This document shows, in pieces, positions 40,727 through 50,931 of a stretch of DNA of 64,000 nt. The stretch is taken from NCBI GenBank assembly GCA_905221605.1, contig CAJNDS010002494.1, positions 329,421 to 393,420 on the forward strand, read 5' to 3'. Made by a program: the position numbers and the translations under genes. A model generated the notes under the pieces. The model was not told where the DNA came from, ran no database searches, and worked only from the letters and a program-made list of their open reading frames with translations. This DNA comes from Symbiodinium natans. Lineage: Eukaryota; Sar; Dinophyceae; Suessiales; Symbiodiniaceae. Every line of letters begins with the position of its first letter. Position 1 is the first letter of the stretch.

Positions 40727-41164
40727 GCTTCGAGATCTGGTCGAGGGGCTGTGGATTGCGAGATGGACGTTCGTGGGCCGCTGTCTCGGCACTTGGCACA
40801 TCTGGGAAGTTGATTCTTTGCAGACTGCGTTCCTGAGGCATCACGAGCGTGTTGGTTTCCCTTGGAGTTTGGCTGGCTCAACACGAGGTGGATTTTTGAG
40901 CCAGAGTCTTTCTTTTCTAGTGCCCTTGCATCACTGCCGTTCATGACAAAGCTCGGCTTCTTTTGCACACATGACATGTAGGCCTGCGCAACAACCACCT
41001 CATAGGAGCTGTTGCTGGACAACGGCGCAGTGGCGCCTGATCATGCTGCCGACCACTGTTTGTTGACAGCTGTTTAGGCTCCAAAAGTCCTAGAAAGGCT
41101 GCCTTTGGCATCAGCCAGGTCGCCTGTGGAGTAGATAGGTGTAAAAGGCCTCGGCCTTTGAACC

Positions 41165-42064
41165 ATGGCGGCCGGCAGCATGCGCTTCAGCCGATTGGAC
41201 GACGCAGAGACAAGGCAGGCGGCAAGCGGGCAAGACTTGGCAGAGTCGCCTGTCAAGGAAGTACCCCTCTCTGTGCTGCACAAACGTGCGTCCCCGCTGA
41301 ATCTCAGCCATCAGAGCCTGACACACGGCTTGGACAGCGCAAGGCGGCTGGATGCCTTGGAGTGGTTGGTCCAGGCCTTCGACGCCCTGGACCTCGCAGA
41401 TGAACAGCTATTCGCAGCGATTGGGCTGTTGGACCGCTTCGCCGCCGCCGCCACAGCGCCCATCGCAGCAGGCCCAGGGGCCTTCGCACTGGTCTTGGCC
41501 GTGATGCTGGTGGCTTTGAAGGTCTCAGGTTTCAAGAAGGACCTTGAGAGAGCCAGGCGGTTGGTGGTGGAGGTCTCGGGCTCCTCACGGCCCTGGGCTG
41601 CCGTGCGCAAGGCAGAGCTTAGCATCCTCCGGCGCTTGGGCTTCCGTGCCTGCACGCCAACGGCCTTTGACCTCTTGGACCGACTGCTCGCCGACCTGTT
41701 CCCCTCCGTGGTGCCGCGCCTCGGCACCGCCAGCGCCGGCAGCTCCGGCGCTGGCACCGCCGCTTGCGCGGCCGCAAGCGGGCAGGAGTGCTGGGACACA
41801 GACTCACAACTCCGGTGCAGCAACCTGGCCAGGTTCCTACTGGAGATGTGCGTCGTCTATGACCCCGAAGCCTTGTATGGCTCTGGCCGCCCACCCTTGG
41901 TCGCCTCCGTGGCGGCCTTGTTGCTCAGCCTCTTGGCCCATGCAGCTCCCAAACACTACGCACAGCTGCTGGGAGAAGCAGTTCAGCTGACCGAGCAGCT
42001 CGGCGGGCCCACAAATCAAGAGGGGGTCCGGGTTCCTTCCGAAAAAATGGGGGTGTTTACGTAA
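41165..42064 (+). CDS. Cyclin (A/B-type cyclin-box protein)
   Basis: ATG at 41165 is in a strong context (ACCATGG). Residues about 56-150 form cyclin fold 1: SARRLDALEWLVQAFDALDL then DEQLFAAIGLLDRFAA, matching the MRAILVDWL...L..ETL..A....DRFL signature, with Arg and Leu-Asp-Arg-Phe conserved. Residues about 165-275 match cyclin_C (LRRLGFRACTPTAFDLLDRL; RFLLEMCVVYDPEAL). It would bind a CDK in cell-cycle control. The last 15 codons run into a family B element, so the C-terminus shown is not native: either this is the exon end (element as intron) or the gene is truncated. Candidate downstream exons follow at 42536-42859 and 44072-44199. High GC3 throughout. Confidence 0.78.
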   Translation: MAAGSMRFSRLDDAETRQAASGQDLAESPVKEVPLSVLHKRASPLNLSHQSLTHGLDSARRLDALEWLVQAFDALDLADEQLFAAIGLLDRFAAAATAPIAAGPGAFALVLAVMLVALKVSGFKKDLERARRLVVEVSGSSRPWAAVRKAELSILRRLGFRACTPTAFDLLDRLLADLFPSVVPRLGTASAGSSGAGTAACAAASGQECWDTDSQLRCSNLARFLLEMCVVYDPEALYGSGRPPLVASVAALLLSLLAHAAPKHYAQLLGEAVQLTEQLGGPTNQEGVRVPSEKMGVFT

Positions 42065-42159
42065 AAAAAAGGACCCCCGAATATAGACCCCCAGATAGGG
42101 TTCCCTCAAGTGATAAGGAGCCTGACAAGGTACCCTTAATGTCGGAAACCCCCAAATGG
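42021..42159 (+). mobile_element. Family B element, copy 4, at the cyclin exon end
   Basis: Left GGTTCCTTCCGAAAAAATGG and right GTACCCTTAATGTCGGAAAC with CCCCCAAATGG resemble the other family B ends. It interrupts the cyclin coding frame after the last recognisable helix. Confidence 0.6.
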
Positions 42160-42395
42160 TTTTGGGAGCTTTTGGGGTGGGCTTGGAGTGGTCTCATCAT
42201 CATGAAGTTTCTCGGTGCCTGCCTTGCCTGTCGGTGTACAAGGTCCAGCCGGACCACTTTGATGGAGATCGCCGAAGCCATGCGCAATCGCTGGGCCATG
42301 GTCTGCCCGGCATGCTTGCGTGAGGATGCCTTATGCTTTATAGCATTCCCTTCCACAGGAACAGTAGAATTTAGGCAAGTTTGGTTTGCCTTTAG

Positions 42396-42530
42396 AACCC
42401 TAAACCCTAAACCCTTAAACCCTTAAACCCTTAAACCCTTAAACCCTTAAACCCTTAAACCCTTAAACCCTTTAACCCTTTAACCCTTAAACCCTTAAAC
42501 CCTAAACCCTTAAACCCTAAACCCTAAACC
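42396..42530 (-). repeat. ITR with 8-bp CCCTTAAA variant
   Basis: A run of about ten CCCTTAAA (8-bp) units is flanked by CCCTAAA (7-bp) units, showing local homogenisation of an expanded unit. Confidence 0.92.
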
Positions 42531-42535
42531 GCATG

Positions 42536-42859
42536 CAGAGGAAGAGCAGAAGAACGCCATGAACAGCGGCTCAGTGGTGTTGGAGAAGTGGCGCAGACGT
42601 TCAGGAACGTTCGAAGTGCCAGAGCCCCAGAGGGCAACTTTGCAGAGTCGCAGCTCATCCTGGCGGTTTAGGGTTTAGGGTTTAGGGAATAGGGTTTAGG
42701 GTTTAGGGTTTAGGGTTTAGGGTTTAGGGTTTAGGGCAACTCAGGTCGCCTCCTGCACCATACGATCTGCGAGCTCTCACCTCCGGCATCTCCTTGGCAG
42801 CCCCGGTCAAGGCCGAGCCAGCTCGGAGCTACGCCCCTGCCAAGGCCGGTCCCTCTTAC
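42536..42859 (+). CDS. Two exons around a TTTAGGG array; possibly cyclin tail
   Basis: The first exon (about 42536-42664) reads HAEEEQKNAMNSGSVVLEKW then SGTFEVPEPQRATLQ. The second (about 42738-42859) reads PPAPYDLRALTSGISLAAPV then KAEPARSYAPAKAGPS. Both have high GC3 and are separated only by a TTTAGGG array (42664-42735). They lie on the cyclin strand and could encode its last helix and a Pro/Ala-rich tail, but continuity is not proven. Confidence 0.42.
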
Positions 42860-43531
42860 ACCCTAAACCCTAAACCCTAAACCCTGGGAAAAAAAAAAAA
42901 ACCTTAAACCCTAGACCCTAAACCCTAAACCCTAAACCTACGCTTCGGGCTCCCAAAACTCAACTACTATTTGACTATTTGCTTAACCCCCCCCCCCTCA
43001 AAAAAAAAAACATAATCCCTATATTGCCCTTATAAGGAAGATGTTTTTGAATATGTTTGTTTGTTGGGGGGTTCTGAAGCAAATAGTAGTTCAAGTCACG
43101 TGCAACAGGGCATCTCTACTGATCCAGACCCCACGGTGGCCGGACTTGTGCACACTGGTGCAGAAAGCCTCAGGAAGCAGTCGGAAGTACCTAAACAACG
43201 TTGCGACTTAAGGGTTGCAACCCATCCTTGAACCAAAGCCTTGCTCAGAAGACAAGCTGCTCTCCCTTTCGCCCCAGAAACCCGGGATTGCTGGGAACTT
43301 AAGTTCCTTCTTGAAAGAGACTCGAGGATGTCTGGGGCACCGGGTCCCCTATCTCCCTGCTCAGAACCAGCAAGAAATTCGAGACCTGGGCCATGACCCC
43401 AAAAGAGCAACCCTAAACCCTCAACCCTAAACCCTAAACCCTAAACCGATCAGAGAGACCTACCAACCTATGCCTTGCCGGCCTTGTGCGAGTGTGAGAG
43501 TCGAAACCCTAAACCCTAAACCCTAAACCCC

Positions 43532-43561
43532 CCCCCCCCCCCCCAAAAAAAAAAAAAAAAA
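43532..43561 (+). repeat. Poly-C / poly-A tract after an ITR
   Basis: CCCTAAACCC followed by about 15 C and 18 A. The junction word GTGAGAGTCGAAACCCT lies at 43491-43507. The surrounding 42870-44070 has frames open on both strands (for example 43096-43410 minus) without decisive support. Confidence 0.85.
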
Positions 43562-43826
43562 GCCGCCGACGGCAGGCAACAGGCTCACCGAGCAGGGCCC
43601 GGCGTCTCACGGGCTCGGAGGCTCTGGGCTTGTCGGGTGCAGAAATCGCAGGTTCAAGCGGCACAGAGCGAGATCATAACATAACACATTTGTTGCGCAA
43701 ATAATAGCAATCATGAGTATAACAAGAAGTTCGTCACGAATGAGCATGACAATAACTAGTCGGAATGGTCTCCCTTGTCTGCTGCCATTCCACGCCCTAC
43801 CCCACACTGACTGTGCTGAGCGTAGA

Positions 43827-43863
43827 TATACATATATATATATATATACATATCTCTCTCTCG

Positions 43864-43897
<34 letters not shown>

Positions 43898-43898
43898 A
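43827..43898 (+). repeat. (TA)n and (CT)n microsatellites
   Basis: TATATA followed by CTCTCT tracts; the associated ORF is low-complexity. Confidence 0.88.
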
Positions 43899-44071
43899 TT
43901 ATGATAACTTGGTTCGCGTCCTGCAATAACCTCTAGCTTCAGTAGAACTATTCCCTGAAAAGGGAGGAAATGTACCGGACTTCTTTGAGCACCAGCAAAA
44001 CCCCTTTAAAGGGAAAGATCCCAAACTGCACCCCAAACCCTAAACCCTAAACCTTGGCACCCCCTAAACAG

Positions 44072-44199
44072 CCCAAGCTGAACGCCTGAAAGCCTTTCGT
44101 CTCGAGGTGCTGTCCGCATTGCCCACGCCAGCGCGTCGGGCACCCGGAGGAGCAAGATCGGAGGCAAAGCCGAATCCTTCTGGAGCTTCAGAAGACTGA
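44072..44199 (+). CDS. Terminal exon, unrecognised
   Basis: After acceptor CCCTAAACAG the frame reads AERLKAFRLEVLSALPTPAR then APGGARSEAKPNPSGASED, with TGA at 44197-44199. It has high GC3 and a disordered Pro/Ala/Ser tail. It may be the end of the cyclin gene or of another plus-strand gene. Confidence 0.42.
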
Positions 44200-44624
44200 A
44201 AAGGGCCTAGGAGGGTTGAGAGCAAAAAAAGGGTTCTGGGTCAACAAAAGGGTAAAAAGAATCCAGGGTTAAGGGCTCAAGGTTGGCGATTGCACAAGTC
44301 CTGATGCAAAAAAAGGGTTCAAGGTGTAAAGGTTTCGGGTTCTTCCTTACGTTACTTCAACTTATGCGAGCTTTACGACGCCAGAACCTCCTAACTTCCC
44401 TACACCCTCAACCCTAAAGCCCTTTAAATTGGGGACCCCACCTAACCACAGAGAAATAGTTCTGTGTGAAGCCTGGCAACATCTTTTACGGTATACATAT
44501 TTATTTATGTTATCAGTATCATGTAAGGGTACCCCTCTGCTAATTTTTGTAAGTATATATCATACAATGTATCACCCAACACCCTAGACCCTAAACCCTA
44601 CATCCTTACATACTAGCATGAGAA

Positions 44625-45116
44625 GACAGGCGACCGGCGCCGGCCCCACGACGAAGCATCCGCTCGGTCAGGGCCAGCAGGGCTTGCCGGCGCCTCGCCT
44701 CTCGCAGAAGCCGCCCAAGGACTCTATAGGGTTTGGGGTCAACAGGATTTAGGATTTAGGGAGAGAGGGTTTAGGGTCGACAGGATATAGGGTTTAGGGT
44801 TTAGGGTTCTGCACAAGCTGTTACACAGGATGGTCTCTCTTCCTGGAGGGCCCGCAGTATAGTGGGGTACAGCGATGTCAACAGAGGCTCATCAGGATTA
44901 GGATGGCCTAGGGCTTGGGCGTTCGCAGCCCTCTTCAGACGGTCCACGAAGCCTGTGCCAAAAGGGTTTGGGGTTTTGGGTTTTAGGATTTAGGGCTTCT
45001 TCGTCCCTGCAGGAGGAGCCTCACAAACAGCCGCAAAAGCAGCAGGAGGGGCCGGATGTTTGCATGGTACCTGTAGCGTTCCGGGCGCCTCTTCATCTCA
45101 TTGCCCCAACGTTGTC
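44625..45116 (-). CDS. Minus-strand three-exon gene, unrecognised
   Basis: Reading the minus strand: exon 1 (45116 down to about 44998) follows a TTCCTAG acceptor and reads WGNEMKRRPERYRYHANIRP then LLLLLRLFVRLLLQGRRS, a basic segment followed by a very hydrophobic helix. Exon 2 (44952 down to about 44830) follows GGCACAG and reads FVDRLKRAANAQALGHPNPD then EPLLTSLYPTILRALQEE. Exon 3 (44723 to about 44625) reads RVLGRLLREARRRQALLALT. None starts with ATG, so they are invisible to start-based ORF calling. High GC3 in all three. ITR words lie in both introns. Family not recognised. Confidence 0.48.
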
Positions 45117-45230
45117 CTAGGAAGCAGAGAAAAACGAGGCAACAAGTTCAGTTGCTCAGATTCTTTGATCCTTGTCTTGTAGCATTGTCCAGTAATCCTT
45201 GGGTCGGCCGTCACTGTGGGATAGGTAGTA

Positions 45231-45317
45231 TGTTTAGGGTTTAGGGTTTAGGGTTTAGGGTTTAGGGTTTAGGGTTTAGGGTTTAGGGTTTAGGGTTTAG
45301 GGTTTAGGGTTTAGGGT
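45231..45317 (+). repeat. ITR (TTTAGGG), about twelve units
   Basis: Near-perfect array upstream (minus-strand sense) of the 45116 exon. Another array lies at 45434-45500. Confidence 0.95.
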
Positions 45318-45965
45318 GTTGATCTTGTCCCTACCATTCACAGTAGTCCGAGACCTGAAAGACTCGGACTCCTCGGACTCAAGCCCTCCTTCCGTCGCTC
45401 AATGCATCCAGAAGTTCAACACCCCAAAACTCCAGGGTTTAGGGTTTAGGGTTTAGGGGTTAGGGGTTAGGGTTTAGGGTTAGGGTTTAGGGTTTAGGGT
45501 TGTTGCGCTAAAAAGCCTTACTGAACGAGAAAGGGGTGATTCTGAACCGGGCCCTAGTTTTGACAAAAATGGCAGGACGAGGAGGCCCGACGCCAGCAAG
45601 AGAACCACCGCCCACCGCGACTCTCCGCCCCCTCGGAGCCCTTGGCGTTTTGGCCCATGCCAGCTGGGCCCCAGGGTGCACAAGGAGGGGTGTCAGAGGG
45701 CTTTGGGGGTGCTAGCCGGCAGAAGTTGCTGATTGGGGACCCCTAGAGGGAGGCTTGTTGGGCTGTTGCGAGGTTAGGGAGTCTTTGGTCGCGTTTTGCA
45801 AGAGCACGTGCCGCGCGGCGCCTGCTTCTTCGTGCCTTCAAACTGTACAAGGCAACATAGGCCCGGGCTCAACACTGTTCGTCTGTACTCCCTCGAAGCA
45901 ACGAAGAGCCACGGACCGTGCTTCGAACTGATGTCAACACCTCACATTCGCGCCCAACTCCCTGG

Positions 45966-46483
45966 CAGGATCTGGCGTCGAACAGCCTGCAGCCGCCGAC
46001 CCAGTTGACCCTGAGCCGCTGTTGGAGCTGACGCACGTCCTGAACATGGTGGCCCCTCGTCCACAAATACCCCTTCCCAGCAACATGGGCAATACCTCAA
46101 AGCTGCAGACCCCATCAGTGGCAGCAGACCTCTTGGTGCAGTCAGCGTTGCGCATGCAATGGCCGGCTGACAAGAGGAAGCTGGCACCAAAGGATGCAGC
46201 GAGCACCTGCCGCGAAGCGGCAGGCGTCCTGCAGGAAGCTATCAACCAGCTGTCAGCAGCTGCGAATGTTCTCGAATGCGGTGGAAATGGTGTGCGCGAA
46301 GTTGTGAAGACTTCCTGCGCTGAGACGAAGCGCCGGAAGACTTATGCCGGACCTGCCGTCCCGGGCGCCATCTCGCCTCCAGTCGGAGGTGGTACCAGCA
46401 CAGTGAGTAGCAGCTTGGCACGAGCACCAGCCGTCTATCGCGGGAGCCCTCCCGTGGTACGGACCACTGGACTGAGAGTTTGA
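45966..46483 (+). CDS. Long exon, unrecognised Ala/Pro/Ser-rich protein
   Basis: After acceptor CCTGGCAG the frame reads GSGVEQPAAADPVDPEPLLE then LTHVLNMVAPRPQIPLPS. Next comes a helical stretch (STCREAAGVLQEAINQLSAA), a short basic motif AETKRRKTY that could act as a nuclear localisation signal, and a Pro/Gly/Ser-rich tail to TGA at 46481. Later plus-strand exons to 47598 may continue the same gene if a donor precedes this stop. Confidence 0.45.
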
Positions 46484-46699
46484 TGAAAATTCACGAAGGG
46501 TTGTTGCCAATTCATGATCTAATTCAGTGTTAGAACCTTGCTTCCAAGACGCTTCCACGGAAGCTTTGGGAGGTTGCTTGACTATTGGTTTTTGCAGTCA
46601 TTTTGCATTTGCCAACTGCAAATGCTGCGCTAATTCACTGAGCTCTGGCTGGCCCTATATAGTTTAGGGTTTAGGGTTTAGGGTTTAGAGTCTAAGAGG

Positions 46700-47075
46700 A
46701 CAAGCCCCCCCTGTGCACCACCACCAAGAGGACGACGTGGCCCAACCTTGGCTGCAAGGAGTGTAGGGCCAACCACTTTAGTTTGGATCGACCTTGGACA
46801 TGCGTTCAGGAGATCCGTGCAAAAGGAGCTAGACAGGGATGGGGGTTCCAGCAATGCCTGTTTATGCTCATCTTGTAGGGATCACAGCCGGTGCTCGATT
46901 TCATGAAGCCATCACTTAGTGATTGAAGTGGAGTGACACGATGCCCAGCACTGGTACAGGGCCACCTGACCGAGTTTGCGTGGCCCAGCCCCGAGAGGGA
47001 GACCTGCGATGGGTTTCTTTCGGGTTTCGCGGAGGACAGAGGGCTGCTCCTGCAACTGTAGATCTGCAAAGTTCC
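46700..47075 (+). CDS. Two candidate exons, unrecognised
   Basis: About 46708-46815 reads TTTKRTTWPNLGCKECRANH with paired Cys. About 46941-47060 reads MPSTGTGPPDRVCVAQPREG, DLRWVSFGFRGGQRAAPA. Both frames are the best by codon composition; the minus strand is open at 46806-47128 as well. Splice borders not fixed. Confidence 0.35.
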
Positions 47076-47159
47076 TGTTGTCTTTCGCTCAGTCGGGGTT
47101 GAGGTAGCGGGGGAACTCCGACAACCACGTGACCAAAAGTGTGAAAATGGGGTGCTGAC

Positions 47160-47410
47160 AGGTTTAGGGTTTAGGGTTTAGGGTTTAGGGTTTAGGGTTT
47201 AGGGTTCAGGGTTTAGGGTTTAGGGTTGACAGAGTCTGCTGCCTTAGGATCCTGGCCTCTGTGGTGGGCTGGGTGCTCGCAGGACACTCAGAAACAGAAT
47301 GTAGGGGCCTTAATAATTAGAATAGGGTTTAGGGTTTAGGGTTTAGGGTTTAGGGTTTAGGGTTTAGGGTTTAGGGTTTAGGGTTTAGGGTTTAGGGTTT
47401 AGGGTTTAGG
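47160..47410 (+). repeat. Two TTTAGGG arrays
   Basis: 47160-47226 and 47324-47410, separated by about 95 bp of unique sequence. Confidence 0.93.
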
Positions 47411-47481
47411 GATGTTTAGGGTTTAGGGAGGTTGTTATAGTATAGTTATGTGGAGGCCACAAGGAAATTTCCGAACCCTTT

Positions 47482-47598
47482 AGTACGCCAGCTTTCGGAG
47501 AGAGAGCATCGCTCGTGCGGATCTCTGGCCCCAAGGTGTTCCTGGGATGCACCTACCTGGACGTCCGACCAAGCGAAGCTTACCAGCCTCTTGAGTAA
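47482..47598 (+). CDS. Terminal exon, unrecognised
   Basis: After CCTTTAG the frame reads TPAFGERASLVRISGPKVFL then GCTYLDVRPSEAYQPLE and stops with TAA at 47596-47598. The beta-strand-like pattern and high GC3 are good. The next feature, 22 bp downstream, is a family F element. Confidence 0.45.
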   Translation, partial: STPAFGERASLVRISGPKVFLGCTYLDVRPSEAYQPLE

Positions 47599-47620
47599 GC
47601 CGCGCTTCAGTGACCTTACT

Positions 47621-47727
47621 GTTGGTTAGTAGGGAATGAGGGAATGTGAGGTACCCCATATACTCCCTTAAACGGTATATCTAGGGGGATAGAGGGTACC
47701 TCATTCCCTCATTCCCTACTAACCAAC
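47621..47727 (+). mobile_element. Family F element with long near-perfect inverted ends
   Basis: GTTGGTTAGTAGGGAATGAG and its continuation GGAATGTGAGGTACC are mirrored by GGTACCTCATTCC and CTCATTCCCTACTAACCAAC, about 34 bp of almost perfect inverted repeat. A diverged copy is at 54291-54411. Confidence 0.9.
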
Positions 47728-48324
47728 CGCAAGTGATGGCACCAAAGATCCGCGGACCTTTTCATCAACAGCCTTGACCCGGTCTCAAGAAGGGCCTCCC
47801 GGGAGAAGCCCCTGAAGCCCACAGCTTCCGAAACTGTTGGGATCTCCACGGGCCATGGGCCGAGGAAAAGAAGCAATGTGAGAGTCTCTGGGTTGTAACA
47901 GGGGATATCTCACAGCAAAGGTGTGCGGCACTTGTTGAGTTTTGTGCCCTACCCAAACCGAGCTGCAAGAGTTGCATCCTGTGCTGCGCAGCTGCCATGT
48001 GTATCTAGCTCATGGCCTTCAAGATGGCATGTCATCGCGCCGGCAGCAGCAAGTGCTCAAGAGAAACAGCTTAGCATCGATTCCGCAGACAGACGAAGAA
48101 AGCCTCTACAAGCTTTAGGGTTTAGGGTGTGGGGTTTAGGGTTTAGGGTTTGCACTTTGGAGGCTGGCAAGCAAAGGCCATGCAGTCAAAGGACAGGTTG
48201 GAGAGTTTGCCGAAGACTGACCCAAGTAAGCCAGGCAGAGCCTCACTCCTCCTTAGGGTTAGAGTTAGGGTTTACGTTTTAGGGTTTAGTAGTCTAGGGT
48301 TCAGGGTTTCGGGTAGAAGGTGTC
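47728..48324. other. No confident gene
   Basis: Open frames occur on both strands (47765-47998 minus, 47923-48282 plus), with ITR words at 48112-48150 and 48255-48310. Some coding is possible at 48170-48235, but I cannot choose a frame. Confidence 0.4.
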
Positions 48325-49322
48325 ATGGAGGCCTTGGAACCTCTGCTTCCCGCCATCCTCAGCTTTGGGGACCGCGAGGCCGCGCTTTGCGCGGCCGCGC
48401 TTGCGAGATACTCGCGGCAACCCTCCAGATGCAATCAGGCAGGGTTTAGGGTTTAGGGTTTAGGGTTTAGGGTTTAGGGTTTAGGGTTTAGGGTTTAGGG
48501 TTTAGGGTTTAGGGTTTAGGGCTTCCTGACGTTTCCTGATTGCTTCTTGATGTTGTATAGACTCTTTGCCGAGCAGCTCATGCTCACGTGTGACACTTCG
48601 GGATTCCGAGGGAGTTGCTGATGAAAGTTCAGCAGGTGGCGCTTATACAGTTGATTGGTATGTGCTGCCCTTCCTCCCGGTTGTTTTGCATAGTACTGGC
48701 TAGACCCTCAGTCCAGTGGCAAAAAGGGTTTAGGGTTTAGGGTTCACAAGGGCTTAGGGACACACAAGACAGTGCAGTGTCAGAATCAGAGTGGCTCTTT
48801 GTTTCGCATCCCTTGGCTCCCTAGTCTCTAGAGCTGGAACCCTAAACCCTAAACCCTAAACCCTAAACCCTAAACCCTAAACCCTAAACCCTAAACCCTA
48901 TCAGGTCTGGATCCAGTGCTGCCGCGAGCGCTGGAGGTTTGGGGCCCTTTTCCAAGTCGACTCGCATGCCGCTCCGGGGGCGCGAGACGAGGCCTCCATG
49001 CAGCTGTGGCAGAGATCCGTGCCTCGAAGCTGATATCCGTAGCATCTTTAGGGTCTAGGGTCTAGGGTCTAGGGTTTAGGGTTTAGGGTTTAGGGTTAAG
49101 GAGCAAGAACTGAATACATGAAGGCTTTGAATGTCTACGGACCTTACATCACAGGAGTAAACGTACCAATTTCTTACCAGCTACGGCCCAAATCCGGCCC
49201 CAGTTGAACGGATTTTGGGTGCAGCTCAGGTCGACGAGTCCCGCGACGGGGTGCACCATTCCGATGCCTTCACCTTCTTCCTGGAGCGATCCAGACAGGC
49301 CGGGGGGCGGCACCTACTGTAG
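48325..49322 (+). CDS. F-box-like protein gene, multi-exon
   Basis: Exon 1 begins at ATG 48325 and reads MEALEPLLPAILSFGDREAA then LCAAALARYSR, resembling the start of an F-box (LP..il.f......a..v...). It ends at a probable GC donor (AATCAG|GCAGGG) beside a TTTAGGG array. A possible exon at 48553-48631 reads DCFLMLYRLFAEQLMLTCD. Exon about 48905-49034, after CCCTAAA, reads VWIQCCRERWRFGALFQVDS, like the F-box 'W..lC..rW' end. The last exon, 49181-49322, after TTCTTACCAG, reads SRDGVHHSDAFTFFLERSRQ and stops at 49320-49322. F-box proteins bring substrates to SCF ubiquitin ligases. It lies upstream of SirB1/FBXO21-like exons, but a minus-strand gene separates them. Confidence 0.42.
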
Positions 49323-49335
49323 ACCCATTCGGGGT

Positions 49336-50931
49336 TTAGGGTTTAGGGAGTTTAGGGTTTAGGGTTTCGGGAGAGGGGGGGGTAGGAGGGCGGGGAGGGG
49401 CCGCTTGTGCATGTCGCGACCGCGCACAGGATGCAGAGGTTCGAGAATGGCTAGAATCAGAGGAATCCGACAAGTTGGATGAGCTACTTGCCTCCACAAG
49501 CTGCGACCATCGAGCCAACTAACATGGGGCATTTCCCAACATAGGGGTAACCCTCTTATATCCCCAAATAGAGTAGAATCCCCTTACAGGGACCCCCCAA
49601 CAAGGTACCCCTATTTTCGAAAACCCCCACATGGTGATGTCAGCCTGGCGTCGCATCTCAGGATCGTTCAACTGGGCGCCAATGCGCTCGATGTCCTCCT
49701 GAAGATGGAGACAAAGACAGATGCCAGGAGGGGTGCACAGTCAGTTGATGTCTCTACAGATCCAAGCGAATTTCTGGTTGTCCGGAGGGTCGCACAGTGT
49801 CGCGCAGAGGGACCCTGCTGCGCTGCTCGATATTGTGGTCGGCCCATGTAGGCAAGTAGCAACTCCCTGACAAACGGCACTTGCGACATTGCGCGCAGTT
49901 GCTGTCTAAATTGAATGATGGGATCGGTATGGTCTGGGCACGTTTCGGGTTTAGGGCAGTTTTTTTGTGGAGGCGAGCATCGTTAAGGCTGCGCGCGGGC
50001 AGCGACAGCAGTTTTTACACTCCTGCGGACCTAAGTCGGGGTTTAGGGTTTCGGCCTCAGGACAGCCGGGTGCGACATGCAAGCCTAGTGTTAGATGCAG
50101 GGCTCTTTCCTGGCAGCTCGGAGGTCCCGAAGTACAGAAGGTGCTCAGGTGCTTAGGCTTGGATGCTGCCCGCACTCAATAGCACTTGGAGAATAGTTGA
50201 TGTTATATGTAGAAAATATGTAAAGCCCCTAAATGTAACTCCCTGGGCCCCTGGGCATTAGGAGGAGCATCGGGTTTTCTACCTTGGGCTCGTTTAGGAT
50301 TTAGGGTTAGGGTTTAGGGTTTAGGGTTTAGGGTTTACATCCCAATGAAATAAAGCTTAGGGGAGATTCGTGGACCAAACGACACGAACACCCGGTCCGC
50401 CCGGTCAGTCATTCTGTTTCGTTGACACGGTAGCTCAATATCTTCCATCCATCTGTGAAACAAAGAATCATTCCATCCTAGACTTTGCCCTGTGCTCTGG
50501 TAGAATAAACACACCAGTGACATGCACCTCTGCTGCGCGCATGGTGCTGATGTTGGCATCCCCGCACTGCGCGTGGATTGTCCTGAAACGACCCCCCCTC
50601 CCCATCTTGCCTCTCGAAGCGTGCGACGACGGCTTCCTCGTGCAGCCACACCAGCGCCATATTCGAACATGAAGCTTTGTGAGCCCCCGAAAGGCAGCCA
50701 TCTCCAACCCCAAATTTCGATCCGTTTCCGGTCTGGGCACCTGTCCCTTCACTCCAGGCGGTTCACGCCAAAACAGGTAGGCCATTCAGAATTCTTTCTC
50801 CCTTAGCATTCGGTTTACGAGGATCTTGTTCAGGAATTCGCTTTCAAGGGTATCAAGGGCCAGATAAGAGAGCCCGTCAGGCGAAAAGTGGCCGCGCAAA
50901 GCGCGCAGAAGGCTCGGATCCAGATCCCAGG
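49336..50931 (-). CDS. Minus-strand multi-exon gene, unrecognised
   Basis: Reading the minus strand: exon 50931-50803 reads DLDPSLLRALRGHFSPDGLS then YLALDTLESEFLNKILVN. A candidate at about 50660-50580 reads MALVWLHEEAVVARFERQDG. Exon 49905-49814, after CAATTTAG, reads QQLRAMSQVPFVRELLLAYM then GRPQYRAAQQ. Exon 49698-about 49631, after CATCTTCAG, reads EDIERIGAQLNDPEMRRQAD. Exon 49518-49336 reads WSQLVEASSSSNLSDSSDSS. The intron between the last two is a family B element. All exons have high GC3 and leucine-rich helical character; the C-terminal part is Ser-rich. No family recognised. Confidence 0.48.
49522..49633 (-). mobile_element. Family B element, copy 5 (intron of minus-strand gene)
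   Basis: On the minus strand it runs CATGTGGGGGTTTTCGAAAA to GGGAAATGCCCCATGTTAG, with GGGGATTCTACTC inside. It starts with GT and ends with AG. The best downstream frame needs one more base than plain GT-AG removal leaves. Confidence 0.72.
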
